IMG/VR virus record: IMGVR_UViG_3300036806_000225
Location: 1-25,024 of that record
DNA: 25,024 nucleotides
Reading direction: 5' to 3' (one strand)
From: a virus
Shown: piece by piece, positions 7,285 to 15,004 of the stretch
Layout of the letters: each line of letters begins with the position of its first letter
Position numbering within the stretch: the first letter of the stretch is position 1
The notes under the pieces: model-generated
Told to the model about the DNA's origin: nothing
Seen by the model: the letters and a program-made list of their open reading frames with translations, nothing else
Database searches by the model: none
Position numbers and translations under genes: made by a program

Positions 7285-7320
7285 GGTCCCCGCGGGCGGG
7301 TCAGAGCGCTCGCGGGGACC
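7285..7320 (+). terminator. Hairpin after the 6642-7267 operon
   Basis: A 10-bp perfect inverted repeat, GGTCCCCGCG at 7285-7294 and CGCGGGGACC at 7311-7320, encloses a 16-nt loop. It begins 17 bases after the stop codon at 7267. There is no T-run, which is common for terminators in high-GC actinobacteria. Confidence 0.55.
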
Positions 7321-7342
7321 TGCCGACTGGATAGGAGTCGAC

Positions 7343-8131
7343 ATGGCCGACGGTACACGGCGCGGTGGCTATAGCCCCGCATGGACCGAGGCAGAACTGG
7401 CCTACCTCCGCGAGCACTACGCCACGGTGCCGGCCGGCGAGATCGCCGAAACGCTAGGGCGCAGCTATAACGCCGTCCTCGTCCGGGCCCACCTTGAGAA
7501 GTTGCCGTCAAGGCAGCGGGCCGGATGCAACTCGCTCGTGCCCGACTACTTCCGGGTCATCGACACGCCCATGAAGGCATACCTGCTCGGGCTGCTGGTG
7601 GCAGACGGGAGCATTAGCCCAGCGAACCAGCTCAAGCTAGAGGTTCACGAGAAGGACCGCTGTCTGGCGGAACTGGCCCGGCAGGAGATCGCGCCCAGTG
7701 CCCGCATCGGCTCGTACCGGACCCGAACCACGCCGATGGTGCGGTTCATGATCCAGTCCGCGGGCCTAGCGGCCGACTTGGCCCGTCACGGTGTAGTGAA
7801 CTGCAAGAGCCTGATCACCACATGGGCCGACGAGGTGCCCCCGCAGTACGAGAACAGCTACATCTGTGGCGTTTACGACGGCGACGGAAGCCTGGACCGG
7901 CGCTGGAGGTACCGGTGGAGCGTGATATCGGGTAACCCCGATTTCCTGGAGGTCATGCAGAACCACATCCTCGCGCGCACGGGGATCTGGGTCGGCGGCC
8001 CCTACTGTGACACGCGGCACGAGAACGCGTGGTCGATCGTGGCCACTGGCAGGCCAGTCCCGGAACTGGATGCATGGGTGCACCGTGATGTCCCGGGGCT
8101 GACCCGCAAGCGGTTTGCTACTGACTGGTGA
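7343..8131 (+). CDS. LAGLIDADG homing endonuclease, 262 aa
   Basis: Two LAGLIDADG helices are visible: YLLGLLVADGS (acid Asp88) and YICGVYDGDGS (acid Asp181), so this is a single-chain, two-motif enzyme that makes a specific double-strand cut. The N-terminal 55 residues form a SANT/HTH-like domain (AWTEAELAYLREHY ... IAETLGRSYNAV) that probably helps DNA recognition. TAGGAG lies six bases before the ATG. Its stop TGA (8129-8131) directly abuts the stop of the capsid C-terminal exon on the other strand (TGATCA). Because it lies outside, not within, the intron at 8242-8542 and on the opposite strand, it may home the intron by acting next to it; that link is inference. Confidence 0.9.
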   Translation: MADGTRRGGYSPAWTEAELAYLREHYATVPAGEIAETLGRSYNAVLVRAHLEKLPSRQRAGCNSLVPDYFRVIDTPMKAYLLGLLVADGSISPANQLKLEVHEKDRCLAELARQEIAPSARIGSYRTRTTPMVRFMIQSAGLAADLARHGVVNCKSLITTWADEVPPQYENSYICGVYDGDGSLDRRWRYRWSVISGNPDFLEVMQNHILARTGIWVGGPYCDTRHENAWSIVATGRPVPELDAWVHRDVPGLTRKRFATDW

Positions 8132-8241
8132 TCAGGACCAGGTACCCGTCGAGCCGGAACGGTCCGACTTCTGGATGCCCTGCAGAAGCCCGCAGTAGAA
8201 CGGGGCGTTGACCACCATGGCGCCGAACATGAACATGCTGT
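8132..8241 (-). CDS. Major capsid protein, C-terminal exon (exon 2)
   Basis: This stretch encodes about 35 residues: SMFMFGAMVVNAP, then FYCGLLQGIQKS, ending GTGTWS and a TGA at 8132-8134. It has no start codon with a proper ribosome binding site of its own and reads like the hydrophobic last strands and tail of a major capsid protein. Joined to exon 1 after the T at 8543, it restores a frame through FRYSMFMF and gives a total of 624 residues. The 5' boundary at 8241 is inferred from the intron's terminal G and from frame; it could shift by several bases. Confidence 0.7.
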
Positions 8242-8542
8242 CGATTTGTTACTCCCCGCTCTCGCGGAGGGGGCGGTCATTTCTGCCGCCCTCTGCGCCG
8301 CTAAGCGCAGACCCGGCCATATCTTCACCCCGGAGGGGTGTCCCGTACATGGTCTGTGAACCTTCCCATCGGAGCGAATCCAGGTGGGCTCGGCTGCTGA
8401 TTACCCCTGCTGCCCAGTTCTCAAGCCGTCACGCTCGGGCTTTCGCCCCACGTTGTGGCCTGGGCAGGTGATACGGGCTTTCCAGCAATTCTCGGGATTT
8501 TCACTAACGGGTTACCCCGTCAGGCGGCAAGCGTATATGCAT
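8242..8542 (-). ncRNA. Group I intron (IA-like) in the capsid gene
   Basis: On the minus strand the catalytic core elements occur in order. P2 is a hairpin with a GTAA loop (8507-8520). The P3 strand ATCCCG (8493-8498) pairs with CGGGA after P7. The P4 strand TTGCTGG (8482-8488) pairs with the R-element AATCAGCAGCC (8392-8402). The S-element GTTCACAGACCATG starts at 8361. P8 is CACCCC-TCC-GGGGTG (8326-8340). The P7 3' strand AAGATATGGCC (8315-8325) is the hallmark of phage IA introns. Three P9-region hairpins follow, the last with a GAGA tetraloop. Length is about 301 nt, with no reading frame inside. The 5' splice after the T at 8543 can pair CGGT with GCCG as P1; this junction is tentative. 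Confidence 0.85.
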
Positions 8543-10307
8543 ACCGGAACGACGCGTCGATCACGGGCCAGCTGATGCTCAAATAGTCCTGCACCGCGAC
8601 GAACTCCACCACGTTGCTGACGTTCGACCACGCGAAAGGCATGGTGTAGGACATCAGCAGCACGTTGCCTTGCGGCAACCACGGGTGGACGACAACCCTG
8701 ACCACGCTGCGCGTGACCGGGTTCTGGAACTCCGACACGGCCGCGCCGAGGCGGACGCCGGGCACCTCCGACTGCTCCACGAACAGCCGGTAGTTGGTGG
8801 CGGCACCGCTCTGCACGATGTCGTTGGACAGGCGGGCGATGTCGCCGCCTTCCCCGATGATCTCGGCCGGGTCCGCACGGAACGATCCGTACGTGGTCCC
8901 GGTGCCATCCCACAGGTTCTGGAGCGCCGTGTTCAGGACCGAGGTCTTCAGGGTGTCGCCGACCGACTGATTCACATAGCCGGCCTGCCACGAGCTGGGG
9001 TACACGGATGCGGTCGCAGCGTGACCCGACAGGACGGAGAACAGTCCCTCTTCGTCGTTCGCGGACGAGGTGCCCGAGTCGGTCGAGAGAGGCTGGGCGG
9101 TGGTGGTCGGCAGCGCACCCTGGAGGGTGTAGTACAGGCCACCAACGTTGTTGGCGAACAGGTGGTAGGTGCCCGCGGAGGCGCCCGTGGTCGCGTAGAT
9201 CTTGTACCACATGGCACCGGCGACCGGAGCGATCTGCACGTCCACGACCTGGCCCGAGGACCAGGCAACCGACGCCGACGATCCGGCTGCCGTCTCCCCG
9301 AAGAAGGTGAGGGCGCTGACCTCCACGAAAACGTTCGTGGTGATGCCGGTCAGTGCGGTCTCACCCGAGTTCGCCGACCTCGCGGTGAGGGTGGCGGCTC
9401 CGGGTGCGGAAATGGCCGAAGAAGTGGCGCCCAAATGGCTCGCCTCTTCGTTCAGCATGAATTCCTGGAGCAGTAGGAGATTGGCCAGTGCGGAAATGTC
9501 CTCAAAGCCCTGACCGCCAAACTGCGCAAGCCAGGAAAGGTTTTCCGACAATCCCCAAAAACGGTAAGGGATATTGAGGTCAACCGCGTCCTGCGTGCCA
9601 GTTCCGGGCAGGTTCAGCGGCCAGTTGACCGAGGAACTCGCGCCGGAGATCGCACCGCCGGACTGCACCAGCTCGGGAATCGCGAGGCGGACGAACGATC
9701 CGCCCGACGGGCCGGTCTGGGAGCCGGAGATGCCGGTGATGATCTTGCGCCGCCTGCTGGTGCCCTGGCCGGGCACACGGGCCAGCTTGTTGCGAAGCGG
9801 GCTGTAGACGGGGTAGATCAGCGACGACGGCGCCACCAGGTCGAACGGCACGAAACCGGTCGACAGCGGCGACGTCAGGGTGATGCTCTTGCCCAGTTCG
9901 GCCGACAGCACGTTGTTGAGCTGTGCGGTCAGCTGGCCGAGCGCTTGTGACTGCGGCGACGCCGACATGAAGGCGCCGAACTGGCCGGCGAACTCGGGCG
10001 CGAGGCCCTTGACCACTTCACCGGGCTGCTCGATGCCCTTCTTGATCGCCGACCGGAACTCGCGCTCGGCGCGCATGCTGCGCTTGAAGATCTCGCCGTC
10101 GTCGGACAGCGGCATGTTGCCGCCGACCTTGGCGTAGCCGGCGCCCTTGACGAGCGCGGGCATCTTGTCGGACAGCATGAGGTCCGGGGCCTTGTACCGG
10201 TGCGGGTCCGCGCTGGCGTACCACTGCGGGTTCTCACCGGCGGTTTCAAGGACAGCCGCGGCGGCCGTCCCGTAGGGCACCGCTGGGGTGTCCGTTACTG
10301 CGTCCAT
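8543..10307 (-). CDS. Major capsid protein, exon 1
   Basis: This 588-residue segment lies directly downstream of the protease and scaffold-like genes, as expected for a major capsid protein. The N-terminal third is helical and charged; then come SLIYPVYSPLRNKLARVPG and a long domain with Ala/Gly/Ser/Thr-rich beta repeats (roughly residues 290-400) that looks like an inserted Ig-like or decoration domain. The end, VVVHPWLPQGNVLLMSY ... QDYLSISWPVID, is capsid-like. The ATG at 10307 has GGGAGG six bases upstream. Unspliced, the frame stops at 8520, inside the intron. Product assignment rests on order and sequence feel, not a search. Confidence 0.78.
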
Positions 10308-10331
10308 GGGTGCCTCCCGTGAGGCATGTAC

Positions 10332-10352
10332 AGGGCCCATCTCGTGGGCCCG
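10332..10352 (-). repeat. Hairpin between scaffold-like and capsid genes
   Basis: GGGCCCA and TGGGCCC form a 7-bp stem with a TCTCG loop in the 59-bp gap before the capsid ATG. Candidate roles are a partial terminator, an mRNA processing site or a stability element that raises capsid mRNA. No T-run follows. Confidence 0.45.
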
Positions 10353-10366
10353 GAGAGCGCTGTGGA

Positions 10367-12979
10367 TCAGGCGGGAACATGCTCACCTGCCATCTGGTCA
10401 AGGAGGGCCTGAGCGCGCTCCCGCGTATCGGGGTCAGGCGATGCCGCCTGCTTGGTGACGTACTCAAAGAGGTCACGCTGGTCCTGCACCGCTGCAGCGA
10501 CGCGGGTTTCGTGGGCCTCGTCTACCAGGGACCGCTTCGCCACGGGCTGAGCGGTTCCTGTACCGGCCCGGGCCATCTGGCCCCGGACGGGGGCCATGGC
10601 CGGGTCAGGCTGTGAACCCAGTTCGTCAAGCTGCGCTTGCATCTTGGTGACCTGGGTGTTCTGGTCCGCCGCGTGGGCGGCGAGCTTGGTGGCGATGATC
10701 GCCTCGACTTCGGCGGGGCCGAGGATGTTCGCCTCGGCCGCGCGCAGGGCCTGCTCGAGCATCTTGGCGATCTTCTTCTTGCCGGCGCCCTTGTTGCCCT
10801 TGATCTTGCGGGAGGGGCCGGGGACACCGCCCATGTCCTCGCCCGCAGCCTTGACGGTGGAGACACCGCCGGTGGCGTGGGGCATCTTCATCTCCGGCGT
10901 GTTCGTGGCACCCATCCCCGGGGGGAGGACGGTGCGGGCGGGGGCCATCGGGCAGCAGCCGTCGTAGGTGGCCTGGATGTGGTCGTGCATGCTCCGCATC
11001 GCGGCGGCGGCCATGTCCTTCTCGGTGGCCGAGTAATACTCGTGGCCGCTTGAGCCGGGCGGGCTGGGGTTGTTCGGCCCGTGGTCGCCAGGGGATGGGC
11101 TCTGGTGGCCGGCGGTGAGGTTGCCGCGCTCGAACTGCTGCGGTTCGGGGGTGTGGGTGGACGGCGGGACGTTCACCGTCCACTTGTTCGCCGACTCGGC
11201 CGCGTGGCCCGAACCGAGGTAGGGCCGCTGGAACGAGCCGGGCTTGATGCCCATCGACGGGGTGATGTGCTCGTCCGGGTACATGTCCATGAACGACTTG
11301 TGCAGCGCGGCGTGACCGTCGGCGACCGCGGCCGGGACCTCGGCGGCACGCTTGCGGAACGCCTGCGCCATCGCGGCGAGAGCGGAGAACGCGCCCGCGG
11401 GGCCGAACTCGCCCTTGCCGAGCAGTTCGGCCGCTTCCTTCGCGAACGGCTCCGGGTCGACCGCGTCGGCGACCGACTTCATCGCCGGGTAGGCGGCCAG
11501 CACGTCATCGGCGGCGTACGCGGCGCAGGTGGCGTCGTGCATCCGCTGCACCTCATAGGAGGCCTTCATCGACAGCGCGGCCACGCTCGCGGGCACGTGG
11601 TCCATGTGCTGGTCCGGGTCGGTGCCCAGGCCAGCGTCGGGTTCCAGCTGCTCCACGGTGGAGGTGCCGTCAGGCTCGCGGTGCGGCGCGACAGGCATCA
11701 CCTCAGGCGGCAGTGGCCGGGCGCCCGGCCCAGCGGCCTTGGCGGCCTCCTGCTGGATCTGGGCGATCAGCTCACCGGCGACCCTGTCGCTGATCAGGCC
11801 CTCGGCGAGGGTCGCCTTGACCGCCTCGGTGGCGGCGTGGGTGGCCTTTTCTGCCTTGGTGGGCTTCATGAAGCCCTTGCCCTTGCACGCGGGGCACTTC
11901 ATGCCGCCACCGCGGATCATGCCCTTGCCCTTGCAGGTGCCGCAGTTCTTGCCCTTCGGCATGTCGTCACCGTCGGCCTTCTCGGCCACCTCGGCGGCAG
12001 GGGCCACGGCGGCAGGCACGGCGGGCGCTTCTGGGATCCCGGGAGTCTCGGCGGCGTCCTTTTTGGTCTCGTTGCCGTCATCGAGCGGGTTGGGCACGCC
12101 GAGTTCGCTGGCCCGCCGTGCGATGAGGTGCCGGGCCGCAGTGACATCGCCGTGCCCGGAGCGGGCGAGGTCGGCCGCGTTGCCCAGGTCTTCCTTGTTC
12201 TCGATCGGGTAGGACAGGTTCGGCAGCGCCTTGTGGTCGGCCGCGAGACGGCGCCGTGTGGCGGTGTCGATGTCCCGCTTGTAGACCGGACGCTCCGCCT
12301 CCATGACGGCCTTCAGCATGTCCTCCGCGGCTTCCCCGATGACGATCGGCTCGTCCCCGGTCAGAGTCACCAGCTCGGGGCCGGTCTCGCCCACGAACGC
12401 CGGGACCGGGCCAGTGCCGTGCTTGGCCAGCCAGATCGCCGCGCCCGCCTGGGTGCCGTCGAGGCCCTCGGCGTCGCCGTGGGCGGACCACTTGCGCCAC
12501 GCGGCCTGCGCCTGCAGGTACTCGGTGCCGGTCGCCGCGCCCTTGCCGAGCGGCTCGGTGGAGCGGTGCTCCTTCAGGGCCGCCAGGTAGGCCGCCTGGT
12601 CGTCCGGGGAGGCGTTCTTCACCGCCAGCGTGCCGTCAGGGTCCAGTTCGGGCGCGGCTTCCTTCGCGGCGCTCTCCGCGCCGTCCTCAGCGGCGTCCGC
12701 GTCGCTGGCGGCAGTTCCGGCGTCGTCGTCGGCTTCCTTCTTCGCACCCCCTACGCCCTCACCGTCCTCATCGGAGCCGGGGACCAGGCGGGTGTCGTCG
12801 TCACCACCGTCCATGGAGTCGGTCTTGCTGTCGGCGTCCATGTCACCCCCCTGGGCGGCTTTGATGACGAGAAAGGGCAGGCCCGAGGCGGGCGCGAGTA
12901 CGCCGTCGACGCGATCGGGGTCAAATTTCTCAAGCTCGGTGATGCCTTCGAGATCGTCCTCGAGCACGGGCTTGGCCAT
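10367..12979 (-). CDS. Scaffold-like structural protein with Zn-finger-like repeat (870 aa)
   Basis: Placed between protease and capsid genes, as scaffolds often are. The N-terminus (about residues 18-45, FDPDRVDGVLAPASGLPFLVIKAA) resembles the opening of actinophage head-assembly proteins. Residues ~55-115 are highly acidic and Ala-rich. Residues ~240-297 (ADHKALPNLSYPIENKEDL and a following helix) resemble a short domain found in phage head proteins. Two CxxCxGKG repeats (CGTCKGKG, CPACKGKG) lie at about 344-370, like half a DnaJ zinc domain. The C-terminal ~120 residues are basic then helical (LIKK-type and KMQAQLDEL), fitting a capsid-binding scaffold tail. The ATG follows the protease stop by two bases. 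Function is inferred. Confidence 0.6.
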   Translation of the reverse strand: MAKPVLEDDLEGITELEKFDPDRVDGVLAPASGLPFLVIKAAQGGDMDADSKTDSMDGGDDDTRLVPGSDEDGEGVGGAKKEADDDAGTAASDADAAEDGAESAAKEAAPELDPDGTLAVKNASPDDQAAYLAALKEHRSTEPLGKGAATGTEYLQAQAAWRKWSAHGDAEGLDGTQAGAAIWLAKHGTGPVPAFVGETGPELVTLTGDEPIVIGEAAEDMLKAVMEAERPVYKRDIDTATRRRLAADHKALPNLSYPIENKEDLGNAADLARSGHGDVTAARHLIARRASELGVPNPLDDGNETKKDAAETPGIPEAPAVPAAVAPAAEVAEKADGDDMPKGKNCGTCKGKGMIRGGGMKCPACKGKGFMKPTKAEKATHAATEAVKATLAEGLISDRVAGELIAQIQQEAAKAAGPGARPLPPEVMPVAPHREPDGTSTVEQLEPDAGLGTDPDQHMDHVPASVAALSMKASYEVQRMHDATCAAYAADDVLAAYPAMKSVADAVDPEPFAKEAAELLGKGEFGPAGAFSALAAMAQAFRKRAAEVPAAVADGHAALHKSFMDMYPDEHITPSMGIKPGSFQRPYLGSGHAAESANKWTVNVPPSTHTPEPQQFERGNLTAGHQSPSPGDHGPNNPSPPGSSGHEYYSATEKDMAAAAMRSMHDHIQATYDGCCPMAPARTVLPPGMGATNTPEMKMPHATGGVSTVKAAGEDMGGVPGPSRKIKGNKGAGKKKIAKMLEQALRAAEANILGPAEVEAIIATKLAAHAADQNTQVTKMQAQLDELGSQPDPAMAPVRGQMARAGTGTAQPVAKRSLVDEAHETRVAAAVQDQRDLFEYVTKQAASPDPDTRERAQALLDQMAGEHVPA

Positions 12980-12981
12980 GT

Positions 12982-13506
12982 TCAGCTCCTCAGGGCCGCG
13001 AGCGCCTCAGGGGACGGCCGGCGGCGGCTGGCGCTTCCCTGCATGCTCACGCCATTGATCCGTTTTGACAGGACGAGGTCCCAGGCGTCGGGTGACCACA
13101 CGATGCCGACGAGCCAGTCCCCGGCCTTGACGGTCTGCTCGCTGCCGTCGGAGGCCTTGATGGTCCAGTCGTCCCCGCGCCAGATGTAGGACTCGACTAC
13201 GGTGCCGCTGCCGTCGGTGCCCGGGGCGTGATGCAGCCCGACCTTCGGGGATTTGGTCAGGTACGCCCAGGCAGCCTCTTCGAGCGCCTCAGGGCCGGTG
13301 AAGTCCCGGTGCCCGTCCGCGGCTATCACGGCGTCGGCCTTGTTGACCGGGTAGGCAACCTGCAGGGTGTAGCGGCGGTGCGGAGACGCTTTCACCACCG
13401 GGCCGGCGATGCTGGAGCCGTCCCACTCACCCTTACGGGCGGCCGTGGCGGCGGTGCCGCCCTCGATCACGACTTTCCCGGACGAATCTTCCACTGTGAC
13501 CCGCAC
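12982..13506 (-). CDS. Prohead serine protease, XkdF/peptidase S78-like
   Basis: The 174-residue protein follows the XkdF-type (Peptidase_S78_2) pattern: a strand QVAYPVNKADAVIAADGHRD, a helix with WAYLTK, then VGLHHAPG (candidate catalytic His92 or His93), VVESYIW, the strand AGDWLVGIVWSPDAWD and INGVSMQG (candidate catalytic Ser154). Such enzymes cleave scaffold and capsid during maturation. The start is GTG, with GGAGGGGG about seven bases upstream. The stop is two bases before the scaffold-like gene's ATG, so the two are co-translated. Family assignment is by motif; the exact catalytic residues need an alignment. Confidence 0.78.
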   Translation of the reverse strand: MRVTVEDSSGKVVIEGGTAATAARKGEWDGSSIAGPVVKASPHRRYTLQVAYPVNKADAVIAADGHRDFTGPEALEEAAWAYLTKSPKVGLHHAPGTDGSGTVVESYIWRGDDWTIKASDGSEQTVKAGDWLVGIVWSPDAWDLVLSKRINGVSMQGSASRRRPSPEALAALRS

Positions 13507-13560
13507 CGTGCCCCCCTCCGCTGCTATTCGGGAGTGCTGAAACGGGCGTGACCCGGGCCT

Positions 13561-13770
13561 TCAGAGCGCGGGAGTAAGCACCTGCGGGGCTGCGGGCCGC
13601 AGCGGGCCCAGCACCTGCGGTTCCCACAGGGCCTGCTGGCCGTTCGCGGACACGGCCGTCACGGCCACCTGCGCGGCCGGGGCGAGGGTCACCGCGGCCG
13701 GGGGCCCGCCGGTGACGGTGACCACCACATCGTCCAGCGCGCCGGAGACGGCCGCTACCGGGATGGTCAC
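13561..13770 (-). CDS. Small beta-rich hypothetical protein, 69 aa
   Basis: Not recognised. It begins with GTG inside the preceding gene's stop (GTGA overlap) and reads as alternating strands rich in Val, Ala and Pro (IPVAAVSGALDDVVVTVTGG, then VAVTAVSANGQQALWEPQVL). A short Ig-like or fibronectin-like strand set is possible. It is encoded between the beta-sandwich gene upstream and the protease. A longer frame to 14130 only shadows the upstream gene. Confidence 0.5.
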   Translation of the reverse strand: MTIPVAAVSGALDDVVVTVTGGPPAAVTLAPAAQVAVTAVSANGQQALWEPQVLGPLRPAAPQVLTPAL

Positions 13771-14156
13771 GGCTGCGGGTTGCCCTGCACGATCAGGTTC
13801 CCCGTCGCCCAGGTGACCGCGGTCGTGGTCGAGGGATACTCCCAGAGCGCGTGGAAATAGGCCCCGGGCGTGAGGGCGGCGGTCGCGACCGGGAACATCT
13901 CGATCTCCACCGACGACACGGTGGCCGTCGAGGTGACCGTCAGGACCCCGTTGGTGCCTGCGGTCGGGGTGAGCTTCACCAGTGGCGTGCCCATGTCGGT
14001 CGCCGACGAGCGCACCACATATTCCCAGGCCGTGGCGGAGATGCTGTAGGGCGTCACACCACCGGGGGCGGTGGTGGTGAAACTGAACGTCCAGTTCTGC
14101 GCTGAGCCCGCCGGCATCAGCAGCGTCCACGGCAGCACCGAGGAGGAGTTTGTCAC
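13767..14156 (-). CDS. Small beta-sandwich structural-type protein, 129 aa
   Basis: The sequence is almost wholly strand-forming and Thr/Ser-rich: LLMPAGSAQNWTFSFTT, then SATAWEYVVRSS, GVLTVTSTATVSSVEIEMF and a closing YFHALWEYPS segment. This pattern resembles small phage baseplate or head-decoration beta-sandwich proteins whose strands read 'WTFTL ... G.Y...L'. The start is GTG at 14156 with GAGAGGTGGGG just upstream. It overlaps the next gene by GTGA. Whether it is in the virion is inference from its place in the head block. Confidence 0.6.
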   Translation of the reverse strand: MTNSSSVLPWTLLMPAGSAQNWTFSFTTTAPGGVTPYSISATAWEYVVRSSATDMGTPLVKLTPTAGTNGVLTVTSTATVSSVEIEMFPVATAALTPGAYFHALWEYPSTTTAVTWATGNLIVQGNPQP

Positions 14157-14196
14157 CGCCCCACCTCTCGCGCAGCCTGTGGTTTACCGCCGGGCC

Positions 14197-14229
14197 GGGA
14201 GACGGCTCCCCGCTCAGGGGCCGCCTCCC
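14197..14229 (-). terminator. GC-rich hairpin after the Ig-like gene
   Basis: Arms GGGAGACGGCTCCCC and GGGGCCGCCTCCC pair with one or two bulges around a GCTCA loop. It starts 20 bases after the Ig-like gene's stop and ends about 40 bases before the next GTG. It could attenuate transcription between these head genes. Confidence 0.45.
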
Positions 14230-14249
14230 GGATCCGGGGCGGGGATGGG

Positions 14250-14543
14250 TCAGGCCTCGTCGGTCACGGCGCCGGGGGTGAGCACCAGCGACGCCACAGC
14301 ACCGGGGGTGACCGTGATCAGGTCCGACGCCGACAGGGTGCCGTCGGTCACCGAGATCGTCGCCGAGCCGGGGGCCACGGCAGCGAACACGGCCGACAGG
14401 CCGTCATCGGCCGGGGTCACAGTCAGCACGGCGCCGCCGTCGTCGGACGACCAGGTGAGGGTGTCGGCCACCTGGAAGCCCTTCGAGTCCTCGGGCTCCA
14501 CCGCGTACGAAACCTGCTGGACGTCGGTCATGGTTACAGACAT
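14250..14543 (-). CDS. Ig-like domain protein, 97 aa (internal start)
   Basis: The strand pattern (QVSYAVEPEDSKGF, DTLTWSSDDGGAVLTV, FAAVAPGSATISVTDG, DLITVTPG) matches a bacterial Ig-like (BIG2-type) domain such as those found as capsid or tail decoration proteins. The ATG at 14543 has AGGAG nine bases upstream. The frame stays open upstream with no stop to at least 14786, so this may be a separate product or the C-terminal domain of a longer one. A hairpin lies just downstream. Confidence 0.65.
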   Translation of the reverse strand: MSVTMTDVQQVSYAVEPEDSKGFQVADTLTWSSDDGGAVLTVTPADDGLSAVFAAVAPGSATISVTDGTLSASDLITVTPGAVASLVLTPGAVTDEA

Positions 14544-14786
14544 GCCGTGTTCTCCTGTTCTGGTGGGTACAGCCGGACCAGGAAAGGCCGGCAGCGGGAA
14601 AGTGAAAGGGGCGGGGATCAGGCGCAGGTGGTGCGGGCGGCCCTCGAGGAAACGGGCGAATTCGCCGGCGGTGTGGAGGATCTCATCCAGGAACGAGGTG
14701 CGGAACGGCCACTCGCGGCGGTCCTGCGAGGCGTGCAGTTCCACCGCCAGGGACAGGCCCATCTCGCGGGCATCGCTGACATCCAA
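14250..14786 (-). CDS. Possible long form: helical domain fused to Ig-like domain
   Basis: From a TTG at 14786, with GGAGG about seven bases before it, the same frame encodes DVSDAREMGLSLAVELHAS and SFLDEILHTAGEFARFLEG, a helical pattern found in small actinophage proteins. It then passes through a Pro-rich linker (IPAPFTFPLPAFPGPAVP) into the Ig-like protein without a stop. Two outcomes are possible: one 178-residue fusion, or a separate short gene whose stop has been lost, with the Ig-like product made from the internal ATG at 14543. The helical portion (14544-14786) is probably coding; which product is made cannot be told by eye. Confidence 0.45.
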   Translation of the reverse strand: MDVSDAREMGLSLAVELHASQDRREWPFRTSFLDEILHTAGEFARFLEGRPHHLRLIPAPFTFPLPAFPGPAVPTRTGEHGMSVTMTDVQQVSYAVEPEDSKGFQVADTLTWSSDDGGAVLTVTPADDGLSAVFAAVAPGSATISVTDGTLSASDLITVTPGAVASLVLTPGAVTDEA

Positions 14787-15004
14787 CGGGCCACCTCCAG
14801 GGAGTCGGTAAGCTGACCGGAAGCTCCCACTAGGGGCGGCGTTCAGGGATGGGCAGTGCGGGTGTGTGCCAGCGGGTGACAGGTGCTCCAGTGACCTCGC
14901 CCCAGAGTCCCGCCCGGCGGCCAGAGCCGATCTGACTGGCTCCCTGCTGCCCCGCACCTCGATGAAGTGCCCCGGTCCCGTGGCGCACGCGGAGCCGGGT
15001 TCAT
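14787..15004 (-). other. 218-bp stretch with only weak short frames
   Basis: Between the HAD-like gene and the TTG at 14786 no convincing gene is seen. Two weak minus-strand frames exist: one opens with ATG directly after the HAD stop (TAGATG), about 53 residues, and one opens with GTG in another frame and ends LWGEVTGAPVTRWHTPALP before TAG. Neither has a clear ribosome binding site. It may hold a short gene or a decayed one. Confidence 0.3.

Noticed and set aside
8208-8575. Short plus-strand frames across the capsid intron
   Set aside because: They run antisense to a well-formed group I ribozyme core and have no ribosome binding sites or recognisable motifs.
12400-12470. GETGPELVTLTGD segment in the 870-aa protein resembling a tape-measure motif
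   Set aside because: Position between protease and capsid, lack of long helical repeats and the rest of the domain pattern fit a head-assembly protein better.
11081-13189. Long plus-strand frame of about 700 codons antisense to the scaffold-like and protease genes
   Set aside because: It is rich in Arg, Gly, His and Val in the way shadow frames of GC-rich genes are; the minus-strand frame has clear domains and a start with proper context.
14618-14830. Minus-strand frame beginning MGASGQLTDSLEVA
   Set aside because: Its opening looks plausible but soon turns Trp/Arg-rich; the overlapping frame with DVSDAREMGLSL is more protein-like. It could hint at a one-base change near 14790 but the evidence is thin.
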